Below, piece by piece: positions 53,737-62,042 of a DNA stretch of 64,000 nucleotides; position 1 is the first letter of the stretch, and every line of letters starts with the position of its first letter. Position numbers and translations under genes: made by a program. The stretch comes from Pseudomonas sp. GD03919 (GTDB taxonomy: Bacteria; Pseudomonadota; Gammaproteobacteria; Pseudomonadales; Pseudomonadaceae): positions 372,001-436,000 of the forward strand of contig NZ_CP104582.1 in NCBI RefSeq assembly GCF_029814935.1. Reading direction: 5' to 3'. The notes under the pieces are model-generated. The model did no database searches. It was not told the DNA's origin and saw only the letters and a list, made by a program, of their open reading frames with translations.

Positions 53737-53863
53737 CATGGATTCAGCGCAGGAAGCGCCTAGACGAACAGGGACACGCTGGACAGCCGCCAGGATGGTG
53801 AGCAGATCAAGGATGTCAGGACAGCAGTCTGCAAGGCCCCGCAATCGCGGGGTTTTCTTTTTT
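53737..53863 (+). ncRNA. rsmY: RsmY small regulatory RNA
   Basis: About 127 bases, placed between a GacA activating palindrome with a TACTCT -10 region (53725-53730) and a terminator. It carries six GGA motifs typical of RsmA/CsrA-binding loops (AGGAAGC, GGGAC, TGGAC, AGGATGG, AAGGATG and AGGACAG), plus an ATGGAT at the very start. The start GCGCAGGAAGCGC fits P. aeruginosa RsmY. RsmY is made on GacS/GacA activation and titrates RsmA/CsrA, changing biofilm, secretion and secondary metabolism. Position downstream of the third fadE region also fits RsmY rather than RsmZ. The 5' end is inferred, not mapped. Confidence 0.9.
53837..53862 (+). terminator. Rho-independent terminator of RsmY
   Basis: CCCCGC (53837-53842), loop AATC, GCGGGG (53847-53852), then TTTTCTTTTT. 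Confidence 0.92.
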
Positions 53864-53913
53864 GGGCGTTCGCCCGATTTCGCATTACCCCACCGACTCA
53901 GCCAACCGCGTGC

Positions 53914-54945
53914 TCAACCCAGCAGCTGACGCAGCGCGCTGGGCGACAGGCCGGTCCAGCGCTTGAACGAGCGGCGGAAGTTGGTGCTGTCGTTGAACTG
54001 CAGATAGGCCGCTACTTCCTCGTTGCTGTAGCCCTTGACCCGGTACAGGTACAGCGCGATGTGCTTGCGCACCAGATCGAGCTGTTCCTGGAAATGACTG
54101 TCGTGCTTGCCCAGCTTGCGCTTGAGGGTGGCCGGGCTCATGCCGAAGGCCTGCGCCACGCTGTCCAGGTTCGGGGTCTGACGGATATGACTGCGCAGGT
54201 GGGCATACAGGCGATCCAGCAGGCTGGCGGAAAATCCCAGTGCCTCCAGCTGCGCCAAGCTCTGCTGTTCGGCCACCCGCCCGGCGGTGAGCGAGGCGCC
54301 CGGCCAGGGCCGCGTCAGGTATTCGCGCGGCAGGCTCATCACGTCCACCTGGCGCGCGAACGCCACGTCCTCGCCCAGGTGCGCCCAGTACTGTTCGATG
54401 TAGCGCGGCTGCGCATGGGCGAATTCGAAATGCCAGGGCAGGCGCTCGCCGGCCAGCCAGCGGCTGCAGGAGGCCAGCGCGGTCATGCTCGCCTCGAGCA
54501 GAAAGCGCCGCTGCTCGCCGCAACCGCAGGCGTCCAGCCACACCACGTAGGCGCGCTGCTCGTCGAGCAGCAGGCGCGGAGCCAGCAGCGGGCTGAGCAG
54601 CGCGCGCAGGCGCACCAGCAGCTCCAGCGCCTGCTGCAGGTTGCCGGCCTGTTGCAGGGCCTGGCTGGCCGCGCCGTAGTGTCCCGGCAGCAGGCGCTGG
54701 CCGAACAGGAAGCTGCTGTCGTCGGCATCGAGCAGACGCCTGGCGTTGTCGATCATCTGCAGAAACTGCTGCGGGCTGATGCAGGCCTGGCCGCCGAGAA
54801 TATCCTCATGGAACAGGCCGCTGCCGCGCAGCAGGCGGTGGCTGTCCAGATCGCGCGCCAGCGCCAGGTCGAGCAACAGCGCCGGCTGGTGGTGGGCGGC
54901 GATGAAGCGGCTGTCGCGTTCGTACCAACTGCCCTTGATGGCCAT
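53914..54945 (-). CDS. AraC-family regulator with arabinose-binding-like N-terminal domain
   Basis: A 343-residue regulator. The N-terminal Arabinose_bd-type domain (about residues 20-205) is followed by a C-terminal AraC double helix-turn-helix (about 245-340). The HTH parts are SVAQAFGMSPATLKRKLGKH and SNEEVAAYLQFNDSTNFRRS. ATG 54945 follows a TGAGGAA box. Relatives often control catabolic or membrane genes in response to a small ligand, but none can be named here. It starts 10 bases after the stop of the degenerate GGDEF gene, so the two are probably one operon, suggesting functional linkage. Confidence 0.9.
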   Translation of the reverse strand: MAIKGSWYERDSRFIAAHHQPALLLDLALARDLDSHRLLRGSGLFHEDILGGQACISPQQFLQMIDNARRLLDADDSSFLFGQRLLPGHYGAASQALQQAGNLQQALELLVRLRALLSPLLAPRLLLDEQRAYVVWLDACGCGEQRRFLLEASMTALASCSRWLAGERLPWHFEFAHAQPRYIEQYWAHLGEDVAFARQVDVMSLPREYLTRPWPGASLTAGRVAEQQSLAQLEALGFSASLLDRLYAHLRSHIRQTPNLDSVAQAFGMSPATLKRKLGKHDSHFQEQLDLVRKHIALYLYRVKGYSNEEVAAYLQFNDSTNFRRSFKRWTGLSPSALRQLLG

Positions 54946-54955
54946 GGCGGATTCC

Positions 54956-55873
54956 TCAGGCGCGCTTGACGGCGGGGGCTTGCTTGGCGTGCGCCAGGGC
55001 CAGGTTGAGGCGTCTGAGCAGGCTTTCGCCATCCTCGTCCTGGGCCAGCACGCTGGCCACGCTGGCTGACAGCCGCAGGCGCTCGCCGTTGCGGCTGCTG
55101 CGGTAGGCCAGGTGGCGTACGGCATCCTGCAGCTCGCCGGCGATCTGTTGCGCCTGCTGCGCGCCGGTGCCTGGCAGCAGCGCGACGAAGCGATCGCCGG
55201 CCAGACGGCAGAGCAGATCCTGACGACGCAGGTTGAGCAGCAACAGCTGGGTCAGGTTCTGCAAGACCAGGTCACCCTCGGCATGACCATGCTCGCGATT
55301 GAGGCGGTCGAAACCATCCAGATCGAGAATCACCAACGCCAGGGGTTGGCCCTGTTCGTGGTTCTGCTGCAGCGCCTGCTGCACCTGCAGACGCAGGTAA
55401 TCGGCGCCCCCCAGTGGGGTGAGTTTGTCGAACAGGCGGTGTTCGCGGAACAGCCGCTCGCGCTTTTCCATCTGCGCGCTGATCGCCAACTGCTCGCGGT
55501 GCCAGTGGTAGATGCCCAGGGTCATGAGGATGAAGCCTACCGGCATCGGTCCGGACTCCAGCCACTTGTCCCAGTGGACGCTGGCCGGCAGTTGGACGAA
55601 CTCGTCCACCGAATCCATCCACAGCGAGAAGAACAGGCAGGCTAGGCCGCAGAACAGCAGGTTGGTCACCCGCCCGGCCGGGCGGCTTTTCAGCAGCAGG
55701 CCGATCCACAGCAGCACCAGCAGCGCCGAGCCTCCTTCGCCGAGGATATCGGTCCAGTTCCATTCACTGGTGGGTTTGATATGGCCGGCGATCAGATGAG
55801 CGAGCAGGCCGAGGTTGGCCAGCAGTAACAGGCCGGCGAGTTTCCAGGCATGCAGTTTCAACAGGGGCGGCAT
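54956..55873 (-). CDS. Membrane protein with degenerate GGDEF domain (AGDRF)
   Basis: A 305-residue protein with four transmembrane segments in residues 8-130 and a C-terminal GGDEF-fold domain. The active-site loop reads RLAGDRFVALLPG, so GGDEF is AGDRF and the catalytic Glu is lost. Cyclase activity is therefore unlikely. The inhibitory-site motif RxxD is kept (RRQD) just upstream, so it may bind cyclic di-GMP and act as a receptor. The metal Asp in LVILDLDGFDRLNREHGHAEGD is partly retained. It precedes and probably coexpresses with the AraC regulator. Confidence 0.85.
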   Translation of the reverse strand: MPPLLKLHAWKLAGLLLLANLGLLAHLIAGHIKPTSEWNWTDILGEGGSALLVLLWIGLLLKSRPAGRVTNLLFCGLACLFFSLWMDSVDEFVQLPASVHWDKWLESGPMPVGFILMTLGIYHWHREQLAISAQMEKRERLFREHRLFDKLTPLGGADYLRLQVQQALQQNHEQGQPLALVILDLDGFDRLNREHGHAEGDLVLQNLTQLLLLNLRRQDLLCRLAGDRFVALLPGTGAQQAQQIAGELQDAVRHLAYRSSRNGERLRLSASVASVLAQDEDGESLLRRLNLALAHAKQAPAVKRA

Positions 55874-56237
55874 CGGGCGGGCTCCGCAGGCTTCAATGAC
55901 GGCCAGCAGAACAGAGGCTCATGACACTTTGGTTGCAGCGGGGGCGGTCGATTTGGCTCAGGGCAGTTGCACGATTTTTTTGCTCAGGATGCGCTGCGCG
56001 CACCGACTCTGGGGGCGCGCACCTGTAGCGCCGGGCTCGTTGCAGGCGCCCATCGGGCTCTGAGCTGTGCTGCGTCAGGTCATTTTGGCTCATCTGCTGT
56101 GGATATTGCCGACAAAACCCGGTTTTTCGCCGCATGCGCTGCAGGGCTGTCACAGAAGCGTCATTCGCCCCACCTAGCTTGCGCCTCCAGCGAGCCGGCC
56201 CCGTGCCGGTGGATTTCACTCTTGGGGAGAGCAGGCC
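55874..56237 (+). other. 364-base intergenic region upstream of the phosphate module
   Basis: Divergent region between the degenerate GGDEF gene (minus) and the TonB-dependent receptor (plus). Apart from the Pho box and -10 at 56147-56179, the stretch 55960-56100 is GC-rich with GCGCACC/GGCGCCC repeats but no recognisable RNA. It contains the start signal of the organic-phosphate module. Confidence 0.7.
56147..56179 (+). promoter_or_regulatory. Pho box and -10 of the phytate-module promoter
   Basis: CTGTCAC-AGAA-GCGTCAT (56147-56164) matches the PhoB direct repeat CTGTCAT-N4-CTGTCAT at 11 of 14 fixed positions. A TAGCTT -10-like hexamer lies 10 bases further on (56174-56179), the usual PhoB-promoter spacing. 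It implies induction under phosphate starvation. Confidence 0.75.
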
Positions 56238-58754
56238 ATGCGCCTAGGTCACAGCAGCACCCGCCATGCGGGCTTTCGTATCAGCACCCTGGCGCTGGCC
56301 ATCGCCGCCAGTACCGTCGTCCTGGCCGAGGAGCCGGTGCTTCTCGAGCACATCGAGGTGGTCGGCCAGGCGGTGAGCATAGACAAGGCGCTGCAGGATC
56401 AGCGCCGCTCCGACAGCGTCACCAGCGTGGTGCACGCCGATGGCATCGGCCAATTGCCGGATGACAACGCCGCCGAGGCGCTGCAGCGCATTCCCGGCCT
56501 GTCGGTGGAGCGTGACCAGGGCGAGGGGCGCTTTGTCAGCGTGCGCGGTATCGGCCCGGATCTCAACGCCGTGACCATCAACGGGACCCTGGTGCCGTCG
56601 CCGGAGAGTGACCGCCGTGCCGTGGCCCTCGACGTGCTGCCGTCCGAGCTGGTGCAATCGCTGTCGGTGGTCAAGACCCTGACCCCGGACATGGACGCCA
56701 ACTCCCTCGGCGGCACCGTGCAGGTCGAGAGCCTCTCGGCCTTCGACCACGACGGTCTGTTCTACACCCTCAGCGGCGAGGCCAGTTACGACGACAACAG
56801 TAGTCAGACCAGTCCGAAATTCTCCGGTGCGATCAGCGAGCGCTTCAGCCTCGGGGACGGTATCGACAACTTCGGTGTGGCTGCGGCGCTGAGTTGGCAA
56901 AAACGCGATTTCGCTTCGGACAACGTGGAAACCGGCGGCGCCTGGGATTTCAGCGACGGCGCCCGGCTCGAGGAGCTGGAGCAGCGCGATTATGACATCC
57001 GCCGCGAGCGCACCGGCTTCGGTCTGAACTTCGACTACAAGCCGGACGACGCTTCCAGCTACTACCTGCGCACCCTCTACAGCCGCTACAAGGACACGGA
57101 AACGCGCAACGCCGCTGGCGTTGAGTTTGCCGATGCCCAACTGCCCGGTGAGACCGGCGAAGCCGAAGGCTGGCGTGAGCTCAAGAGCCGCGAAGAAACC
57201 CAGCAGATCCAGTCCTACGTGTTCGGTGGCGAACGCAGCCTGGGCCTGTGGACGGTCAGTGGCCAGCTCGGCTACAGCAAGGCCAGCGAAAAGACCCCGG
57301 AAGGTATCGCCGGCGCCACCTTCGAAGGAAACGACGACTTTGCCGATGTCGGCTTTGGCGGCACGCGCAAGCCGAAGCTGAACGTCGGCTCGGCCTTTTA
57401 CGATCCTGCCAACTTCACCCTCGACGAGGTGGAGTGGGAGAAGCAGAAGACCACCGACACCGAAAAGAACATCAAGCTCGACCTGGCCCGCGACTACGAG
57501 CTGAGCGGCTATGCAGCACAGGCTAAGTTCGGTGGCAAGCTCAGCCGGCGCAAGAAGGACAACGACCTGGAGGCGTGGGTCTACGAAGACCTGGGCGACT
57601 TCGGCCTGACGGACGAGCAGCTTAACCTCGGCCAGTTCGTCAAGGGTGAGGTTGACTACGGTCTCGGCCGCTTCGGCCCGGGCATCAGCGCCAAGGCCAT
57701 CGAGCGCCTGCTCGCCGGGCTGAACAAGGCTGACTTCTACGACGAGGAGGAGTCGCGCATCAACGATTTCAAGATGCGCGAGGACATCAACGCCGCCTAC
57801 CTGATGAACAGCGTCGACATCGACGACTGGCGCTTTATCGCCGGGATGCGCTACGAGGGCACCGAGTTCGAGGCCAAGGGCACCGGTCTGCGCGACGACG
57901 CCTATGAGTCGATCAGCAGCCGCAAGCGCTACGACCACTGGCTGCCGGGCCTGCACGCACGTTACCAGCTCGATGCCAACACGCAGATCCGCGCCGCCTG
58001 GACCAACTCGGTGGTGCGTCCGACCTTTGGTCAACTGGCACCCGGCTTCGTCATCGACGGCGACGGCGACAAGGCCAGCTTCGGCAACCCCGATCTCAAG
58101 CCGCTGGAGTCGAGCAACTTCGACCTCGGCATCGAGCGCTACCTGGGCCGCGCCGGGGTGGTCTCGGCCTTCGCCTTCTACAAGGATATCGACAACTTCG
58201 TCTATGCCACGGACCTAGCCGGCAGCGGCGCCTGGGCCGATTTCAGCGAGGCCAACACCTTCGCCAACGGCGCCAGCGCCAAGCTGTACGGCATCGAGCT
58301 GGCCTACTCGCAAAAATTCGACTGGCTGCCGGCACCTTGGAACGGCCTGCTACTCGGCGCCAACGCCACCTTCAGCCGCTCCGATGCGCGCATCGAAGGT
58401 CAGGGCAGCAAGCGCAGCATCGATCTGCCCAACCAGTCCGACCAGGTCGGCAACCTGACTCTGGGCTGGGAGAGCGACAAGCTCAGCCTGCGCCTGGCGG
58501 CCAACTACAAATCCAGGTACCTGGCCGAGGTGGCAGCGGTGGACGACAAGGCTCACGACCTCTATGCCGATTCGCAGCTGTTCGTCGACTTCAGCGCCGG
58601 GTATTTCCTCAGCGACAACCTGCAGCTCAAGTTCGAGGCGCAGAACCTCACCGACGAGTCCTATTACCTCTACACCGGCAACCGTCGTTACAACGCCCAG
58701 TACGAGGAATACGGCCCGACCTACAAGCTTGGCCTGACCTTCACCCACTTCTAA
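56238..58754 (+). CDS. TonB-dependent receptor of the phytate/organic-phosphate module
   Basis: An 838-residue outer-membrane receptor. Signal peptide residues 1-30 (ending TVVLA) are followed by the plug (about 55-175: DDNAAEALQRIPGLSVERDQ, VSVRGIGPDLNAVTINGTLV, and MDANSLGGTVQVES) and a barrel ending in TYKLGLTFTHF. It belongs to the broad TonB receptor class used for large or unusual substrates and has no STN signalling domain. The start ATG 56238 follows GGGGAGAG. Its Pho box, and the phytase and dedicated TonB genes behind it, suggest import or capture of phytate or its products. The substrate is an inference. Confidence 0.92.
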   Translation: MRLGHSSTRHAGFRISTLALAIAASTVVLAEEPVLLEHIEVVGQAVSIDKALQDQRRSDSVTSVVHADGIGQLPDDNAAEALQRIPGLSVERDQGEGRFVSVRGIGPDLNAVTINGTLVPSPESDRRAVALDVLPSELVQSLSVVKTLTPDMDANSLGGTVQVESLSAFDHDGLFYTLSGEASYDDNSSQTSPKFSGAISERFSLGDGIDNFGVAAALSWQKRDFASDNVETGGAWDFSDGARLEELEQRDYDIRRERTGFGLNFDYKPDDASSYYLRTLYSRYKDTETRNAAGVEFADAQLPGETGEAEGWRELKSREETQQIQSYVFGGERSLGLWTVSGQLGYSKASEKTPEGIAGATFEGNDDFADVGFGGTRKPKLNVGSAFYDPANFTLDEVEWEKQKTTDTEKNIKLDLARDYELSGYAAQAKFGGKLSRRKKDNDLEAWVYEDLGDFGLTDEQLNLGQFVKGEVDYGLGRFGPGISAKAIERLLAGLNKADFYDEEESRINDFKMREDINAAYLMNSVDIDDWRFIAGMRYEGTEFEAKGTGLRDDAYESISSRKRYDHWLPGLHARYQLDANTQIRAAWTNSVVRPTFGQLAPGFVIDGDGDKASFGNPDLKPLESSNFDLGIERYLGRAGVVSAFAFYKDIDNFVYATDLAGSGAWADFSEANTFANGASAKLYGIELAYSQKFDWLPAPWNGLLLGANATFSRSDARIEGQGSKRSIDLPNQSDQVGNLTLGWESDKLSLRLAANYKSRYLAEVAAVDDKAHDLYADSQLFVDFSAGYFLSDNLQLKFEAQNLTDESYYLYTGNRRYNAQYEEYGPTYKLGLTFTHF

Positions 58755-58760
58755 TGCACT

Positions 58761-58790
58761 GCCCTGCGCGCCCGCCGGGTAGCGCAGGGC
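58761..58790 (+). promoter_or_regulatory. Intercistronic hairpin between receptor and phytase genes
   Basis: The arms GCCCTGCGC (58761-58769) and GCGCAGGGC (58782-58790) enclose a 12-base loop. No T-run follows, so it could set the relative level of the two messages rather than end transcription. Confidence 0.5.
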
Positions 58791-58815
58791 GACCCGTAAA
58801 AGGATCGCCCCTCTG

Positions 58816-60777
58816 ATGAACCGTGTCTTTTCTCCCACTCCCCTGGCCCTCGGCCTGCTCGCCGGTGTCCTGAGCCTCGCTGGTTGTGAGCCACAGGCGC
58901 CGGCTGCCCAGGCCCAGCCCGCGGCAGTCGAGACTGCGCCGCTGGCGCCACAGGCCTGGCAGCCGGCCACCGAGATCGCCGTCGAAGACCTGCAACTGCT
59001 GAGCGAAACCTCGTTCTGGCCGGGCGCACGCTTCCTGCTCAGCAGCAAGAAGCAGGGCCTCTACCTGCTCGACGAGCAGGGCACCAAGCTGGCCCACCTG
59101 CCCGGGCGCTTCGGCGCCCTGGACCAGCGCAGCGATGCCGAGGGCCTGCTGCTGGCCAGCGTCGATATCGACCGCCAGCAGCCTATGCTGGTGGCGCTGC
59201 GCGGCGCCGACCGGCGCTGGGGCGAGCCGGTGTACCTGCCGCGCGCCAGCTTCAAGGTCGACGGCCTGTGCCTGTCGCGTGACGCGGCCGACAACCAGTT
59301 TCTGTTCCTGGTCGGCGAGGAAGGCATCGGCGAGCAGTGGCTGGTGGCCCAGGCCCTGCAGCCGCTGGCCGAGCCGCGCCTGGTGCGGCGCCTCAGTCTG
59401 CCGCCGGCCAGCGAGCATTGCCGCGTGGATGATGACGCCGAGCTGCTCTACGTCAACGAGGAGAACGTCGGCCTGTGGGCCTATGCCGCTGGCGCCGAGG
59501 ATGACCTGATCCGCCATCCGGTGGGCCTGCGCCAGCCGTTCGGTGATATCGCCGAGGCCATGGGCGGAATGGCGGTGGTGCCGGGCGGGGTGCTCGCCCT
59601 CGATCCCGAGGCCGGTGTGCTGCACCGCTACACCCGCCAGGGCAAGGGCTGGCGCGCCGAGGCGCCGCTGTCGCTGCCCGGGCTTCAGGAGCCGGAGCGC
59701 CTCAGCGCGCGGCCGCTCGAGGGTGGCCTGGAACTGCTGATCGCTGGCGATAGCAGCCTGTACCGCGCCCAGCTCGACTGGGCGCCGGACGCGCCGGCGC
59801 TGGCCGAGCCGTTGCCGGTGCTGACGCCGCTGGTACAGACCGACGAGGTGCCGAGCCTGGGCGATGCCGCCGACGACCCGGCGATCTGGCTGCACCCGCA
59901 GGAGCCGAGCCGCAGCCGCGTGCTGGGCACCGACAAGCAGGGCGGCCTGCTGGTCTACGACCTGCAGGGCAGGCAGCTGCAGGACCTGCGCGTCGGTCGC
60001 CTGAACAACGTCGATCTGCGCGCCGGCTTCGAGCTTGGCGGGCAGCGCGTCGATCTGGCCGTGGCCAGCAATCGCGATCATAACAGCCTGCACTTCTTCG
60101 CCATCGACCGCGCCAGTGGCGAGCTCAGCGACCTTGGCCAGGCGCCCACCGCGCTGAGCGACATCTACGGCCTGTGCCTGTTCCAGCAACCCGATGGCGC
60201 CATTCACGCCATCGCCAACGACAAGGACGGCACCTTCCTGCAGTACCGCCTGGACGGCAGCAGCGGCCGTGTGCAGGCCACGCTGGCGCGCCAGTTCAAG
60301 GTCGCCAGCCAGCCGGAAGGCTGCGTCGCCGATGACCGTAATCAGCGCCTGTTCGTCGGCGAGGAGGATGTCGCGGTCTGGGTGCTGGACGCCCGCGCCG
60401 AAGCACCGGCCGAGCTGCAGCAGGTGATCGGCGTCGGCGAGATGGTGCACGACGATATCGAGGGCCTGGCCTTCTACCAGGGCGCGCAGCGCGACTACCT
60501 GGTGATCTCCAGCCAGGGCAACGACAGCTACGTGGTGCTCGACGGCCAGGCGCCGTACGCCGTGCGTGGTGCCTTCCGCATCGGCCTGGACGCCGCGCGC
60601 GGCATCGACGGTGTGTCTGAAACCGACGGCCTGGAAGTGACCTCGGCCAACCTCGGCGGCCCCTGGAGTCAGGGGATGCTGGTGGTGCAGGACGGCCGCA
60701 AGCGCATGCCCGAAGGCCGGCAGAACTACAAATACCTGCCCTGGAGCGCAGTGGCCGAGGCCCTTGGCCTGGAGTGA
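58816..60777 (+). CDS. Lipoprotein beta-propeller phytase with an extra N-terminal propeller
   Basis: A 653-residue protein. The lipobox LSLAGC (Cys24) makes it a probable outer-membrane lipoprotein. Residues about 330-650 form the beta-propeller phytase domain: SLGDAADDPAIWLHPQEPSR, GRLNNVDLRAGF, DIYGLCLFQQPDG and ASQPEGCVADDRNQRLFVGEE, with the acidic Ca-binding loops of the family. It hydrolyses phytate and releases phosphate. Residues about 40-320 are a second, divergent propeller-like region without the full set of catalytic acids. Dual-domain phytases are known, and the first domain may help bind phytate. It lies directly behind the receptor gene. Confidence 0.9.
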   Translation: MNRVFSPTPLALGLLAGVLSLAGCEPQAPAAQAQPAAVETAPLAPQAWQPATEIAVEDLQLLSETSFWPGARFLLSSKKQGLYLLDEQGTKLAHLPGRFGALDQRSDAEGLLLASVDIDRQQPMLVALRGADRRWGEPVYLPRASFKVDGLCLSRDAADNQFLFLVGEEGIGEQWLVAQALQPLAEPRLVRRLSLPPASEHCRVDDDAELLYVNEENVGLWAYAAGAEDDLIRHPVGLRQPFGDIAEAMGGMAVVPGGVLALDPEAGVLHRYTRQGKGWRAEAPLSLPGLQEPERLSARPLEGGLELLIAGDSSLYRAQLDWAPDAPALAEPLPVLTPLVQTDEVPSLGDAADDPAIWLHPQEPSRSRVLGTDKQGGLLVYDLQGRQLQDLRVGRLNNVDLRAGFELGGQRVDLAVASNRDHNSLHFFAIDRASGELSDLGQAPTALSDIYGLCLFQQPDGAIHAIANDKDGTFLQYRLDGSSGRVQATLARQFKVASQPEGCVADDRNQRLFVGEEDVAVWVLDARAEAPAELQQVIGVGEMVHDDIEGLAFYQGAQRDYLVISSQGNDSYVVLDGQAPYAVRGAFRIGLDAARGIDGVSETDGLEVTSANLGGPWSQGMLVVQDGRKRMPEGRQNYKYLPWSAVAEALGLE

Positions 60778-60871
60778 ACGCTTTTCACGGCCCGGATTTT
60801 GTCCGGGCTCCGGGTAGCAATAAAGAGAGTGCCCGCCACCCATGGCGGGCGCAGCAAGCAAGGAGTCGAAG

Positions 60872-61582
60872 ATGCACAGTTCACTCGAACAGATGACCGT
60901 CTGGGGCCTGGTCAGCGAGGCCAGCCTGCTGGTGCAGGCGGTGATGCTCAGCCTGGTGCTGGCGTCGCTGGTCAGCTGGTACCTGATCGTCCAGCGTAGC
61001 GCCGTGCTGCGCCGCAGCGAACGCGAGGCGAAAGCCTTCCTGCAGCGCTTTCGCGGCAGCGCCGAGCTGGCCCAGCTGCAACGTGAGTGCGCCGCCGAAG
61101 CCGATCAGGACGCTGGTGTGCAGCAGCTGTTTCAGGCCGGTTACGGCGAGTACCTGCAGCTGCAGCGCGAGCCCGGTATTGCCGCCGACGCGGTGATCGA
61201 AGGGGTCGAGCGCAGCCTGCTGGTGGCCATCGCCGAACAGGAGGAGCGCCTGGAAAAGGGCCTGCCGCTGCTCGCCACGGTCGGCTCGGTGAGCCCCTAC
61301 GTCGGCCTGTTCGGCACCGTCTGGGGCATCATGAACTCCTTCATCGGCCTGTCGCAGGTGCAGCAGGCCACCCTCTCCACCGTCGCCCCGGGCATCGCCG
61401 AGGCGCTGATCGCCACCGCCATCGGCCTGTTCGCCGCGATTCCCGCGGTGATCGCCTACAACCGCTTCTCCGCGCGCGTGGCAGGCCTCGGCGCGCGCTA
61501 CTACAGCTTCGGCAACGAGCTGCAGGGACGCTTGCAGCGCAGGCTGCACAGCAGCGCCAGCCGCGTCGCCGTAGCGGCCTGA
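60872..61582 (+). CDS. TolQ/ExbB-type proton channel subunit
   Basis: A 236-residue MotA/TolQ/ExbB protein. Three transmembrane segments lie at about residues 18-40, 135-160 and 170-195, including VGSVSPYVGLFGTVWGIMNS and IATAIGLFAAIPAVIAYNRF. This is a TolQ-like member, probably paralogous to the housekeeping TolQ. Start ATG 60872 follows AAGGAG. It heads a tolQ-tolR-tonB run behind the phytase gene, likely powering that receptor. Confidence 0.9.
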   Translation: MHSSLEQMTVWGLVSEASLLVQAVMLSLVLASLVSWYLIVQRSAVLRRSEREAKAFLQRFRGSAELAQLQRECAAEADQDAGVQQLFQAGYGEYLQLQREPGIAADAVIEGVERSLLVAIAEQEERLEKGLPLLATVGSVSPYVGLFGTVWGIMNSFIGLSQVQQATLSTVAPGIAEALIATAIGLFAAIPAVIAYNRFSARVAGLGARYYSFGNELQGRLQRRLHSSASRVAVAA

Positions 61583-61592
61583 GGGGAACGTC

Positions 61593-62042
61593 ATGCGCAG
61601 GCCGCAGAGCAAGCATGGCCCCAAGGCCGAGATGAATGTGGTGCCCTACATTGACGTGATGCTGGTGCTGCTGGTGATCTTCATGGTCACCGCGCCCATG
61701 CTCACCCAGGGGGTGCATATCGAGCTGCCCAAGGTGGCCGCCGAGGCGCTGCCCAGCGATAACCAGCAGCGCATCCTCACCCTGTCGGTGCAGGCCGACG
61801 GCAGCTACTACTGGAACCTCGGCAGCGAGCTGGACACCGAACTGGGCGCGGCCAGCGAGCAGGCCGTGGACCTGGCGGTGATGAGTGCGCGAGTGGCGCA
61901 ACTGGTCGCCGAGCAGGGCGACACCCAGGTGTACATCCGCGCCGACCAGGCCGCCGACTACGCCAGTGTGGTGGCCGGTATCGCCGCCCTGCAGCAGGGC
62001 GGGGTGAGCAGCCTGGGACTGATCACCGAGGCGCCGCAATGA
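61593..62042 (+). CDS. TolR/ExbD-type subunit
   Basis: A 149-residue protein with one N-terminal transmembrane segment (about residues 17-38). It contains the essential Asp in VVPYIDVMLVLLVIFMV, the proton-path residue of ExbD/TolR. The periplasmic domain fills the rest. It begins 10 bases after the channel-subunit stop and ends in an ATGA overlap with the TonB gene. Probably works only with the neighbouring subunit and TonB. Confidence 0.9.
   Translation: MRRPQSKHGPKAEMNVVPYIDVMLVLLVIFMVTAPMLTQGVHIELPKVAAEALPSDNQQRILTLSVQADGSYYWNLGSELDTELGAASEQAVDLAVMSARVAQLVAEQGDTQVYIRADQAADYASVVAGIAALQQGGVSSLGLITEAPQ

Noticed and set aside
56244..58034. 596-codon open frame on the minus strand
   Set aside because: Antisense to the TonB-dependent receptor; the plus-strand frame shows signal peptide, plug and barrel.
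58741..60861. 706-codon open frame on the minus strand
   Set aside because: Antisense to the phytase; no domain or ribosome-binding site.
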